This document shows, in pieces, positions 36,193 through 44,614 of a DNA stretch of 64,000 nt; position 1 is the stretch's first letter, and each line of letters starts with the position of its first letter. The translations under genes were made by a program, and so were the position numbers. The stretch spans positions 310,001-374,000 of the forward strand of contig NZ_JBFAPP010000001.1 of NCBI RefSeq assembly GCF_040676775.1, read 5' to 3'. Below the pieces are notes generated by a model. The model worked only from the letters and a program-made list of their open reading frames with translations, made no database searches and was not told where the DNA came from. Origin of the DNA: Micromonospora_G sp040676775. GTDB taxonomy: Bacteria > Actinomycetota > Actinomycetes > Mycobacteriales > Micromonosporaceae.

Positions 36193-37187
36193 GCGGTCAC
36201 CTTCTTGTCGTCGGCGGCGGCGCTGCCGGTGTGGTCGGCGGTGGCGGGCCGACCGGTCAGGTGCAGGAAGACCTCGTCGAGGGTGGGGCGGCGCAGCCCG
36301 ATGTCCTCGGCGTCGACCCCGGTGGCGTCGAGTCCCCGGACGACGGCGGTGAGCGCGGGGACCCGGTCCGCGACGGGTGCGCTGACCTGTCGGGTGTCCG
36401 GGTCGACTTCCGGCTCGGCGCCGGTGACCTGGGCGATCACCGAGGCGGCCAGTGGCAGTTGGGCGCTGTCGCGTACCACGATGTCGATCCGGTCCCCGCC
36501 GAGACGCGACTTGAGCTGGTCGCTGCTGCCCTCGGCGATGGTCCGGCCGTGGTCGACCACGGAGATCCGGTCGGCGAGCTGGTCGGCCTCGTCCAGGTAC
36601 TGGGTGGTGAGCAGGACCGTGGTGCCGCCCGCGACCAGGCCCCGGACGGCGTGCCAGACCTCGGCGCGGCTGCGCGGGTCGAGCCCGGTGGTCGGTTCGT
36701 CGAGGAAGAGCACCGGTGGGGCGAGGATCAGGCTCGCGGCGAGGTCGAGTCGCCGACGCATGCCGCCGGAGTAGCGGCCCACGGGTTTGTCTCCGGTGTC
36801 GGCGAGGCCGAAGCGGGCGAGCAGTTCGTCGGCCCGGCGCCGGGCGGTGGCCGCGGGCAGGTGGTAGAGCCGGCCGAACATGACCAGGTTCTGCCGGCCG
36901 CCGAGGATCTCGTCCACCGCGGCGTGCTGGCCGACCAGTCCGATCTGGGTGCGTACCGCGACCGGGTCGCGCAGGACGTCGTAGCCGGCGACCGTCGCCC
37001 GGCCGGCGTCGGGTCGCAGCAGCGTGGTGAGGATGCGTACGGCGGTGGTCTTGCCGGCCCCGTTCGGCCCGAGCAGGCCGTGCACCGTGCCGGGTTGTAC
37101 GGAGAGGTCGAGTCTGTCCAGTGCGGGGCGCCCGCTGTAGCGCTTGACCAGACCCTCGACCTGTACGGCTGCCGCTGCCACTACCAT
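36189..37187 (-). CDS. DrrA-type ABC exporter ATPase
   Basis: 332 residues. Walker A GPNGAGKTT, Q-loop VGQHAAVDEIL, signature YSGGMRRRLDLAASL, Walker B VLFLDEPTTGLD, switch TTQYLDEADQLAD. The C-terminal LRRPTLDEVFLHLTG is typical of daunorubicin-resistance ATPases. First gene of a four-gene run (ATPase, permease, SNF2, SWIM) in which every junction overlaps by four bases. The palindrome upstream suggests control by the divergent TetR protein. Confidence 0.94.
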   Translation of the reverse strand: MVVAAAAVQVEGLVKRYSGRPALDRLDLSVQPGTVHGLLGPNGAGKTTAVRILTTLLRPDAGRATVAGYDVLRDPVAVRTQIGLVGQHAAVDEILGGRQNLVMFGRLYHLPAATARRRADELLARFGLADTGDKPVGRYSGGMRRRLDLAASLILAPPVLFLDEPTTGLDPRSRAEVWHAVRGLVAGGTTVLLTTQYLDEADQLADRISVVDHGRTIAEGSSDQLKSRLGGDRIDIVVRDSAQLPLAASVIAQVTGAEPEVDPDTRQVSAPVADRVPALTAVVRGLDATGVDAEDIGLRRPTLDEVFLHLTGRPATADHTGSAAADDKKVTA

Positions 37188-37203
37188 CCGGACCCCTTAA
37201 GAT

Positions 37204-37237
37204 CGTACGGTGTACGGAGCAGACCGTACACCGTACG
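37204..37237. promoter_or_regulatory. Perfect TetR-type operator between exporter and regulator
   Basis: CGTACGGTGTACGG (37204-37217), 6-base centre AGCAGA, CCGTACACCGTACG (37224-37237): 14 of 14 paired. It starts only 17 bases before the exporter ATPase start and 45 before the TetR start, so a bound repressor would block both promoters. Each arm is itself a repeat of GTACGG, so multiple dimers may bind. Confidence 0.82.
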
Positions 37238-37281
37238 GTTGGCGTCTGCCAACCCGAATCACGAGCGCCCCGGGAGCGGCC

Positions 37282-38067
37282 ATGACCACCGAGTACACCG
37301 GCAGCGGAGACCCGGCCCGGAGCATGGCCCTGCTCTGGCGGGGACCGGAGAAGCCGGCGCCCCGCTCCGGGCTGACCGTCGACCGGATCGTCGACACGGC
37401 GATAGAACTGGCCGACGCCGAGGGCCTCGCCGCCCTGTCCATGCGCAAGCTCGCCGAGCGGCTCGGTGTCGGGGTGATGTCGCTGTACACCTACGTGCCG
37501 AGCAAGGCGGAACTGGTCGACGTCATGCTCGACGCCGTGCTGGGGCGGATGGCCCGGCCGGACGAGGGTGAGCTGGACTGGCGGACCCGACTCGAGCACA
37601 TCGCCAGGGAGAACCTGACCACGTACCAGCGGCACCCCTGGATGCTCGAGGTCGCGGTGCAGCGCCCCCCGATGGGCCCGCACCTGATCGCCAAGTACGA
37701 CTACGAACTGCGGGCGCTGTCCGACATCGGGCTGACCGAGGTGGAGATGGACTCGGTGCTCACCCTGCTGCTCGGCTACGTCGCCGGGGCGGCCCGGGGC
37801 ACGGTGGAGGCGGCCCAGGTCGAACGCCGGACGGGCATGACCGACGAGCAGTGGTGGGCCGCCCAGGCGCCGCTGCTGGAACAGGTCCTCGACCCGGACC
37901 GCTACCCGGTCGCGAGCGCCGTCGGCAGCGCGGCGGGCGAGGCGAACCAGGGCGCGTACGACCCGAACGGGGCGTTCGAGTTCGGCCTGGAACGGGTGCT
38001 CGACGGGATCGAGGTCTTCGTGCGACGTACGGATCACTCCGCCGGCCGTGCCCGACCGGCGGAGTGA
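37282..38067 (+). CDS. TetR-family regulator with TetR_C-type ligand domain
   Basis: 261 residues from ATG 37282 (GGGAG upstream); a longer frame would begin within the operator. HTH at about 40-85: IVDTAIELADAEGLAALSMRKLAERLGVGVMSLYTYVPSKAELVDVM read in sequence. The C-domain (YQRHPWMLEVAVQRPPMGPH, LLLGYVAGAARGTVEAAQ, EFGLERVLDGIEVFV) is the long type found in TetR/TipA-like drug sensors. Likely represses the divergent exporter operon and itself until a drug binds. Confidence 0.93.
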   Translation: MTTEYTGSGDPARSMALLWRGPEKPAPRSGLTVDRIVDTAIELADAEGLAALSMRKLAERLGVGVMSLYTYVPSKAELVDVMLDAVLGRMARPDEGELDWRTRLEHIARENLTTYQRHPWMLEVAVQRPPMGPHLIAKYDYELRALSDIGLTEVEMDSVLTLLLGYVAGAARGTVEAAQVERRTGMTDEQWWAAQAPLLEQVLDPDRYPVASAVGSAAGEANQGAYDPNGAFEFGLERVLDGIEVFVRRTDHSAGRARPAE

Positions 38068-38160
38068 GTTCCGGGGCAGGGCGGTCCTACCAGGGCAGAT
38101 CTCCGTGACGGTCGGAGAACGTGCCGGTCGGCCCGCCGGACCGGTTCGGGTGACGGGCGG

Positions 38161-39027
38161 CTATCGGCCGATGGTGTCGAGTTCCGCGACCGCGTCGGCC
38201 GGCAGTTCCAGGTCGACCGCGGCGATGTTCTCGCGCAGGTGCGCCAGGGTCGAGGTGCCGGGGATGAGGACCATCGCGGGTGACCGCTGCAGCAGCCAGG
38301 CGAGTGCGACCTGCTGCTCGGAGGCGCCCAGCCGGGTCGCGACGTCGACGAGCGTGTCGTGCTGCAACGGGGTGAAGCCACCGAGCGGGAAGAACGAGGC
38401 GAAGGCGATGTTCTCGGCCGCGCAGCGGTCGAGCAGTTCGTCGTCCTGGCGCATGGCCAGGTTGTAGAGGTTCTGCACGGTGACGACCGGCGCGATGGAC
38501 TGCGCCTCGGTGAGCTGACCGGGGGTGACGCCGCTGAGTCCGAGATGACGGATCAGGCCTTCCTCGCGCAACTCGGCCAGGGCGCCGAACTGCTCCGCGA
38601 GGGGTTCGTCGGAGGTGCCCTCGGCCGTGCCCATGCGCAGGTTGACCACGTCGAGGACGTCCAGACCGAGGTGCTGGAGGTTTTCCCGTACCTGGGCCTT
38701 GAGGTCTTCGGGTTCCAGCGACGGGATCCAGGAGCCGTCCGCGCCCCGACGGGATCCGACCTTGGTGACGATCCGCAGGTCGGCGGCGTACGGGTGGAGG
38801 GCTTCCCGGATGAGTTCGTTGACGACCACCGGACCGTAGAAGTCGGCGGTGTCGATGTGGGTGACGCCGAGTTCGACCGCTTCGCGCAGTACGGCGATCG
38901 CCTGGTCGCGGTCCTTGGGTGGGCCGAAGACGTGGGGCCCGGCCAGTTGCATGGCCCCGTAACCCATCCGGCTGACGGTGAAGCCGTCGATGCCGGTGAA
39001 GACGCCTCCGGTAGCGGTGCGGGTCAT
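38161..39027 (-). CDS. Aldo/keto reductase
   Basis: 288 residues, AGAGG 4 bases before ATG. Catalytic tetrad visible: Asp in THIDTADFYG with Tyr four residues on (DxxxY), Lys in RIVTKVG; the usual His is replaced by Asn/Leu context VVNLRMG, so that position is atypical. NADPH phosphate loop near IPGTSTLAHLRENI. TIM-barrel length is complete. Reduces aldehydes or ketones in the cytoplasm; natural substrate unknown. Convergent with the TetR gene. Confidence 0.9.
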   Translation of the reverse strand: MTRTATGGVFTGIDGFTVSRMGYGAMQLAGPHVFGPPKDRDQAIAVLREAVELGVTHIDTADFYGPVVVNELIREALHPYAADLRIVTKVGSRRGADGSWIPSLEPEDLKAQVRENLQHLGLDVLDVVNLRMGTAEGTSDEPLAEQFGALAELREEGLIRHLGLSGVTPGQLTEAQSIAPVVTVQNLYNLAMRQDDELLDRCAAENIAFASFFPLGGFTPLQHDTLVDVATRLGASEQQVALAWLLQRSPAMVLIPGTSTLAHLRENIAAVDLELPADAVAELDTIGR

Positions 39028-39065
39028 GTCGCCTCTTTCACGTCGAAAAGTACATATCAGGCTAG

Positions 39066-39109
39066 CGACCCCGATAGCAATCGGCTCGGTGTCCGCGCTA
39101 TCGGGGTCG
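39066..39109. terminator. 13-base-arm hairpin after the M16 operon
   Basis: CGACCCCGATAGC (39066-39078) pairs perfectly with GCTATCGGGGTCG (39097-39109), 18-base loop. It lies 109 bases downstream of the M16 peptidase stop and 39 bases upstream of the aldo/keto reductase start, all on the minus strand. Most likely a terminator for the M16 operon. A GGCAGGGCCACCC duplication lies nearby at 39177-39212. Confidence 0.6.
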
Positions 39110-39217
39110 TCCCGTGTGCCCTTCGACTGTGCGCCCTGGCGGACGCGGATGACGGTGCCCCGGTTCTCCTGGGAGTGGCAGGGCCACCCAGCGCAGCGGC
39201 AGGGCCACCCGGCCCGG

Positions 39218-40900
39218 CTACTCCTGCCGTCCCTGCCACTTCGCGAGGAAGATGCGACCGAGGTAACCGGTGATGATCCAGGCGCCGATCGCCGGAAGCA
39301 GCCGGAACTCCATCGCGCCGACGATCATCGCGATCGTGACGCCCAGCGCCACCGCGCCCACCACCAGGGTGACCAGGCCGAGGGCACCGGCCTGGAGCCG
39401 GTTCGCGGTGACCCGCCCGCCGGCCGCCGGAGCACCGGTCGCAGGCGCCGCGGTTCCCGGTCGGGGGATCTGCTCCGGGTCGCGGGCCGGCAGGTCGACC
39501 CGCAGCTCCGCCGGCACCAGCGCGTCGATGTCCAGCGACTCCGCGCCCCGGTACAGGGTGGGCTCGATCCGAACCGAGATCGCGTCGGTGCCGACGAGCT
39601 GCCGCCCGCCGTCCGGCCAGGCCAGCAGCACCGCGCACTCGTCGAACAGTACGGTGTCCGGCTCGCCCTCCTTCGGCACCAGGCTGACCCCCGACTCCCC
39701 CACCACGAGCCGCGACGACACGTTGCCCAGCCCCTGGTACGTCGTTCCGCGTACCGCCTCCTCGGAACCGGTCGGCGCGGCGGTGAAGCCGGCCCAGTCG
39801 GCGGTACGCCCGTGCGGGGTCATCAGCAGCGCCGAGCCGAGCGCGACGCCGGTCACCTCGTGCACCTGCTCGACCGTCACCGCCTTCAGCTCCGCCGCCA
39901 ACTCGTCGCTGGAGTGCAACGGGTGGCCGGTGAGCAGGTTGAACGCCGCTCCGGGCAGGCGCGCGGCGTCGGCCTCGCCGGTGGTCAGCGAGTCGGTGGA
40001 CTTGGCGACCACGGCGGCCACGTCCGCCTCGTCGATCCGCCCCACCCGCAGCTTCGCCAGTACGTCGACGAACCCGCCGAGCACCGCGTCCTGCTTCTCC
40101 GGCAGCGCGTCGGCGAGCGCGGTGATGACGGCGTACCCGTCGCCGCGCGGGTCGTAGTTCGCCGCAGCCGTGTACGACAGTCCGCTCTGCTGGCGCAGGC
40201 TGCGGAACAGTTCCCGTTCGAGTACGCCGGTGAACACGGTCGCCGCGACGGTCCTCGGCACCACCGCGTCCCACGCGGTCGCCCGCGACGAACCGTGGAA
40301 GAACGCCGGGGTGACCGGCAACGCCGAGGACGCCACGGGTACGGGCTGCCGCTGCCCCGACGGCAGGTCGAGGGTCAGGCCCGCCGGCACCTCGTCACCG
40401 GCGATCCAGAGCACCGCGTTCTCCCGGGTGAAGTACCGGGCCACCCAGTCCCGCAGGTCGTCGGCGGTCAGCCCGGACAGTCCCCACTCGGGGTAGCCGA
40501 GCAGTCCGTAGTCGCGGGCGCCGTGCCGCCACAGCGACATCTGCTCGGTCGCCGAACCGTTCCGGCCGCTCCACTCCGTACGCAGAATGGTCTTCTCGGT
40601 TTCCAGCCGGTCGGTCGCGAGGTCGCGCAGTGACCGGCAGACCCCCACCAGGAAGGCGGTGATGTCGGCGGCCGACCCCTGCATGTGGAAGTACGTGATG
40701 ACGCTGCCGGTGGCACCGTTGTAGTGGTAGTCGGCGGTGCCGACCGGGAAGAGCACCAGGTGTTCGAGCAGGTGGGTGATGCCCCGCCGGGCGAGCGTCT
40801 CGTCGGCCTGCCCGACCCGGAACATCAGCCCCGCGTGCATCGGCCCGGTGGTTCCGGCGAGCAGGGTCGGTACGCCGTCGACCTCGGTCTGGCGGATCAT
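39218..40900 (-). CDS. Membrane-anchored M16-type zinc peptidase
   Basis: 560 residues from ATG 40898-40900, overlapping the upstream stop as ATGA. Inverted zinc motif HLLEH (H43-H47, in ITHLLEHLVLF) followed by ETEKTILRTEWSG, as in M16A/B enzymes. Second half-domain near LFRSLRQQSGLSYTAAANYD, the conserved R/Y pair region. The C-terminus has two hydrophobic helices, AGALGLVTLVVGAVALGVTIA and LLPAIGAWIITGYLGRIFL. With no signal peptide, the catalytic part should lie in the cytoplasm, tethered to the membrane. Single-chain M16 with a TM tail is uncommon. Confidence 0.87.
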   Translation of the reverse strand: MIRQTEVDGVPTLLAGTTGPMHAGLMFRVGQADETLARRGITHLLEHLVLFPVGTADYHYNGATGSVITYFHMQGSAADITAFLVGVCRSLRDLATDRLETEKTILRTEWSGRNGSATEQMSLWRHGARDYGLLGYPEWGLSGLTADDLRDWVARYFTRENAVLWIAGDEVPAGLTLDLPSGQRQPVPVASSALPVTPAFFHGSSRATAWDAVVPRTVAATVFTGVLERELFRSLRQQSGLSYTAAANYDPRGDGYAVITALADALPEKQDAVLGGFVDVLAKLRVGRIDEADVAAVVAKSTDSLTTGEADAARLPGAAFNLLTGHPLHSSDELAAELKAVTVEQVHEVTGVALGSALLMTPHGRTADWAGFTAAPTGSEEAVRGTTYQGLGNVSSRLVVGESGVSLVPKEGEPDTVLFDECAVLLAWPDGGRQLVGTDAISVRIEPTLYRGAESLDIDALVPAELRVDLPARDPEQIPRPGTAAPATGAPAAGGRVTANRLQAGALGLVTLVVGAVALGVTIAMIVGAMEFRLLPAIGAWIITGYLGRIFLAKWQGRQE

Positions 40901-41862
40901 CGCGCGCCACCCTTCTTGATCGCCCGGTCCCGGAACTGGGTGAACAGGTCCACCGGTGTGCCGAGGTAGGACCACGGCATCTCGCTGGCCAGCGGTCCGA
41001 GCCCGGCGAAGAGCCGGGCGGCCGGCGCGTAGTCGTCCATCATCGTGAGCATGAAGGCGAAGGTGTTCTCCACCGCGACCCAGCCGACCGTCCGCTGGTA
41101 CGCCGGATGCAGGATCGACCGGGCGGCAGCCTCCTGCACCTGCTCGCGTACCTCGGGCTTGCGGAAGTAGCGGGCGCGTTCGTCACCCTTCAGTTCCAGC
41201 AGCGCGTGTTCGAGGTGCGCCTCCAGGACGAGCACCGCGTTCGGTGCCCCTTCGGGGGCGGCGAGCATCGCCGTACGGGCGAAGCCGTGCATCTCCTCCA
41301 GCGTGCCGCTCCACTTGGGAGCGAGTTCCTGCAGGAGTTGGGACTGTGCGGGCAGGTGGTGCGGGTCGTGCTCGGCGAGCCGGTCGTACCGGCGGCGGGC
41401 TTCCGACTTGCCCAGTTGCAGCCCCCGGGCGGTGATCAGGCGCTGGGTCCAGATCGCGGCGTCGCTCGGGTCGTACGCGGCAGCGTCGATGAGGACCTGT
41501 TCGGCTTCGCGGAGGATCTCGTGGAAGCGGATGAACTGGAGCCGGCTGACGTTCTGGGCGCGCGCCCCGGTGCGTACCTTCCAGGCCTGCTCGATCAGCC
41601 GGCCGGCGAGGAGTCCGGCGGCGAGCGTGTCGGCCGGATCGGTGGCGAGCCGTTCGCGGGGCAGTTGGTCGGCCGCCTCGGACTCTGCGGCGAAGCGGAT
41701 CAGCCGGGTACGCCCGGCCGCCTCCTGTTCGGCGAGGATCGTCGTCACGCGGTCCCAGTCCCGCTCCTGCAGGGCGGTACGGAGGCGGGGCAGTTCGGGA
41801 TAGGCGGCGGCCGGATCCGCGGTGACGGCCAGGGGTGGGGCGGCGGGCATGGCGAAGATCAT
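40897..41862 (-). CDS. Helical protein of unknown function coupled to the M16 peptidase
   Basis: 321 residues (or 317 from ATG 41850). Mostly helical with repeat-like segments: LRTALQERDWDRVTTILAEQ, FIRFHEILREAEQVLIDAAA, RLAEHDPHHLPAQSQLLQEL and LEEMHGFARTAMLAAPEG. The spacing suggests tetratricopeptide-type helix pairs. No signal peptide despite the hydrophobic MPAAPPLAV start. Its stop overlaps the M16 start by ATGA, implying a stable complex with the peptidase, as adaptor or substrate carrier. Family not recognised. Confidence 0.8.
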   Translation of the reverse strand: MIFAMPAAPPLAVTADPAAAYPELPRLRTALQERDWDRVTTILAEQEAAGRTRLIRFAAESEAADQLPRERLATDPADTLAAGLLAGRLIEQAWKVRTGARAQNVSRLQFIRFHEILREAEQVLIDAAAYDPSDAAIWTQRLITARGLQLGKSEARRRYDRLAEHDPHHLPAQSQLLQELAPKWSGTLEEMHGFARTAMLAAPEGAPNAVLVLEAHLEHALLELKGDERARYFRKPEVREQVQEAAARSILHPAYQRTVGWVAVENTFAFMLTMMDDYAPAARLFAGLGPLASEMPWSYLGTPVDLFTQFRDRAIKKGGAR

Positions 41863-41927
41863 AAGCAGTGCCGCCCCGATCCGGTGGCCCCGGGCGCAAC
41901 GCCCGGAGCACGTTCCAGGTCCGCAGG

Positions 41928-42893
41928 TCAGATGGTCACGGGCAGTGTGGCGAGGCGCCAGGTTCCCGGATCGGGCAGCCGGCCGGACCCGGTCGGTGTG
42001 TCGGCGAGCGCGAGGCCGGGGAACCGGTCCAGCAGCCGGGTGAGGGCGACCTCGGTCTGGGTCCGGGCCAACGCCGCACCGAGACAGAAGTGCGGGCCGT
42101 GGGCGTAACCGAGGTGGGCCGCGGTTTCGGCCGGACGGCTGAGGTCGAGCGTTTCCGGGTCGGTGAAGACGCGCGGGTCACGATTGGCGGCGGCGATCAC
42201 GGCGGTGACGGGTTCACCCTTGCCGACCAGCACACCGGCGATCTCGACGTCCTCGCGGGCGTACCGGGGAATGGTCATCAGCTGCGGCCCGGACCAGCGG
42301 GTCAGTTCCTCCACCGCGCGCGGCATGAGATCGGGTTCGCGGCGCAGCACCGCGAGTTGCCCGGGATGGGTGAGCAGCGTCTGGACCGCGTTGGCGACCA
42401 GGTTGGTCGGAGTCTGGCCGGCGAGGACGAGGTGCCAGACCAGGGTGACCAGTTCGGTTTCGCCGAGCCGGTCACCGTCGGTGTCCCGGACCTGGACAAG
42501 TTCCGAGATCAGGTCGTCGGCGGGCTCGGCCCGACGCAGCGCGACCGCGGCCTTGGCACCGGCCATGATGTGCGGGATCGCGTCGGCGAACGCCTGCCCC
42601 CAGCCGGTGGCGACGGCGGCACCCCACTCCCGCCACAGTGGACGGTCGGCCTCCGGGATGCCGACCAGTTCGCAGATGACGTCCACCGGCAGCGGCCGGG
42701 CGAAGTGCAGCAGCAGGTCCACCGCGCCGTCGTCGGCCTGCGCGGCCCGCTGCGCCAGGTCGTCCAGGAGTCGGTCGACGATCGGCTCGATCCGGGGCCG
42801 GAACTCGGCCGCGCGGCGGGCGGTGGTCGTAGTCCTCGGGGCAGGTGACCGTGCGCGCGATCCGCACCGCTTCGTCGAAGAGTTCGGCAACAT
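41928..42893 (-). pseudogene. 5'-truncated cytochrome P450
   Basis: The frame gives P450 sequence from helix D/E onward: FRPRIEPIVDRLLDDLAQRA, VDVICELVGIPEADRPLW, I-helix LVLAGQTPTNLVANAV, ExxR as EELTR, and the haem loop YAHGPHFCLGAALARTQTEVAL (Cys ligand intact). The first 90-100 residues usual for an about 400-residue actinobacterial P450 are absent. The codons before residue 27 read MLPNSSTKRCGSRARSPAPR, which looks like noise. In the next frame the same bases read DAADVAELFDEAVRIARTV, more protein-like, suggesting that a deletion joined another gene's start to this P450. The I-helix lacks the usual acid-Thr pair (GQTPT). Confidence 0.75.
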
Positions 42894-42971
42894 CAGCGGC
42901 GTCCACCGCCGAATCGTGCCACGACGCTCCCCGCCCCTCCCCCGTTAACGGGCCGAGGCCGCGCACGGTGT

Positions 42972-43007
42972 GGCGTTCTACTACCCCTGGAGGGGTAGTA
43001 GAACGCC
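42972..43007. repeat. Perfect 36-base palindrome
   Basis: GGCGTTCTACTACCCCT (42972-42988), centre GG, AGGGGTAGTAGAACGCC (42991-43007): 17-base perfect arms with almost no loop. It lies between the truncated P450 (minus) and the GNAT gene (plus), a divergent position where a terminator is not expected. Could be a terminator left after a rearrangement, a mobile palindrome or a protein-binding site. Confidence 0.8.
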
Positions 43008-43055
43008 GCAGCGAACGCTCGGGTGGCCGGGCCGGCGCCGTGGCAGACTCACCCG

Positions 43056-43508
43056 GTGAGGATCAGCCAGGCGAACGCGGGCGACGTCGCGGGCTTGGCC
43101 CGGCTGTTGTGGCTCGACACCGTTCGTGAGGAACCAGCGCAGCCATCCGTCGACACATTCGCAGCGGAACTCGCGAATTGGTGGGCCACCCGTCAGGATT
43201 CGCACCTGGCGTTCGTCGCTCGACTCCTCCGACCGGAGATAGTCGGCATGGCCTGGGTCGCGCTCGTACCCCGCGTCCCGAGACCCGGAGCGACAAGTCG
43301 GCTGTCCGCCGACATCCAGAGCGTCTTCGTCATGCCCAGCGAGCGAGGCCAAGGGATCGGCTCCGCGCTGGTGGAAGCTGCTTCGGAGCATGCGACACGG
43401 CTCGGGGCCATTCGCGTGACGGTCCATTCCGGCCGCAGGGCGGTGCCGGTGTACGAACGGCTGGGCTTCGAGTCGTCCCGACAGCTCCTACAGCGGCCGT
43501 CGTACTAG
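43056..43508 (+). CDS. GNAT-family N-acetyltransferase
   Basis: 150 residues from GTG 43056 (VRISQANAGDVAGLARLLW). GNAT motif A reads SVFVMPSERGQGIGSALVEAA, including the R/QGxGxG/A acetyl-CoA loop; motif B VHSGRRAVPVYERLGFESS. Length is normal. Transfers acetyl from acetyl-CoA to a small molecule or amino group; substrate unknown. No Shine-Dalgarno sequence seen. Confidence 0.9.
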   Translation: MRISQANAGDVAGLARLLWLDTVREEPAQPSVDTFAAELANWWATRQDSHLAFVARLLRPEIVGMAWVALVPRVPRPGATSRLSADIQSVFVMPSERGQGIGSALVEAASEHATRLGAIRVTVHSGRRAVPVYERLGFESSRQLLQRPSY

Positions 43509-43607
43509 GTGCTGCGGATCGAGAACACGGGTCGGCGGCTTCCGCCCGAACTCGTGCCGACGCTCGCCGAGCCCTTCCAGCGCGGAACGGAGCCGCGCGC
43601 TGTCGTG
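43509..43607 (+). pseudogene. Histidine-kinase HATPase fragment
   Basis: Directly after the GNAT stop, VLRIENTGRRLPPELVPTL and AEPFQRGTE match the D-box/F-box zone of sensor kinases (VENTGxxIPPELVPxLFEPFxRG). Only about 30 codons remain; the rest of the kinase on either side is missing. The fragment ends against the 3' end of the APH gene. A deletion scar. Confidence 0.75.
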
Positions 43608-43612
43608 ACGCC

Positions 43613-44572
43613 TCAGGCCGACGAATTGTCCGCGACGATGCGTCCCAGTGTGCGTCGGCCCATCCGGTTCATCGCCGGGTTACTGTCGCGGTAGTACCAG
43701 ACCACCCCCATCGCCTGTTCGAAGGCCCAGGCCTTGCCGCGCTGCCACTCAAGGTCGTCGCAGCCGAGTTCTTCGCGCAGCGCCTGCCGGGGGCCGGCTT
43801 CAAGCAGGTGCCAGGCAGCCACCAGGTCCAGAGCGGGGTCCGCCGGTCCAAGTCCGCCGACGTCGAGAACTCCCGCCAGGTGCCCGTCGGATACCAGTAC
43901 GTTGCCGGGAACGAGATCACCATGGGTCATCACGTCCCCGGTCCCGCCGCGCGGCAGATCCCGAAGGACTGCCCATATTCGCCGCAGCCGTGCAACGTCC
44001 AGGAGCTGCTCGCTGTTGCTGAAACAGGTTTCCATCCAGACGTCATGCGATCGCAGGTCGCCCCCTCGACCCCCGCCATGGAAGCTCCGGCCGCGTGTGT
44101 CGATGGCGCGCACCTCGGTGATGAACTCGGCCAGGTCGTACGCGAACGCAGGCGACTCACCTGGGTCGTCGTCGGTGGCCACGACGCCGGGGATCCAGGT
44201 CTGCACGGACCATGGAAGCGGGTAGCCCGGTCCGGGTTCGCCAAGCGCGACCGGCTCGGGAGTCGGGAAGCGTGTCCTACCCACCAGCTCGGCGGCGGCC
44301 TCCGCCTCGGCCCGCAGCCAGCGCCGGGTCGTCTCGACATCCCCGGGTTGCAGAGGAAACCGAGCCGCGAGATGTTCGCCGACGCCGAAGACGGCATTGA
44401 CGGTCCCGTGCGAGACGATGCTTCTGATGGTCAGGCCCCGCCACTCGGGGAACTGGTCGTAGATCAACCCCCGCACCGCGTCCGGTGACACGGTGAGCTG
44501 GTCGGCATGCATCCGCACACCGGGAGCCTCGCGCCCTCCGACGTCCGGGTGCAACCCAGTTTTCAGCGGCAT
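43613..44572 (-). CDS. Aminoglycoside-phosphotransferase-family kinase
   Basis: 319 residues from ATG 44570-44572, with AGGAG just before. ATP-binding N-lobe: VNAVFGVGEHLAARFPL. Catalytic loop VMTHGDLVPGNVLV (HGDxxxxN) and metal motif DVGGLGPADPALDLVAAW (usually DFG/D-D). All key residues are present except that the metal aspartate is in DVGG rather than DWE/DFE context. Phosphorylates a hydroxyl of an antibiotic or metabolite; real substrate unknown. Confidence 0.9.
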   Translation of the reverse strand: MPLKTGLHPDVGGREAPGVRMHADQLTVSPDAVRGLIYDQFPEWRGLTIRSIVSHGTVNAVFGVGEHLAARFPLQPGDVETTRRWLRAEAEAAAELVGRTRFPTPEPVALGEPGPGYPLPWSVQTWIPGVVATDDDPGESPAFAYDLAEFITEVRAIDTRGRSFHGGGRGGDLRSHDVWMETCFSNSEQLLDVARLRRIWAVLRDLPRGGTGDVMTHGDLVPGNVLVSDGHLAGVLDVGGLGPADPALDLVAAWHLLEAGPRQALREELGCDDLEWQRGKAWAFEQAMGVVWYYRDSNPAMNRMGRRTLGRIVADNSSA

Positions 44573-44614
44573 CGACTCCTGCCTGCGAGAACGCTGTTGG
44601 CTGGCGAAGTCGTG

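Noticed and set aside
36174..37571. Plus-strand frame across the drug exporter ATPase
   Set aside because: Shadow of the DrrA-type ATPase, which has every ABC motif on the minus strand.
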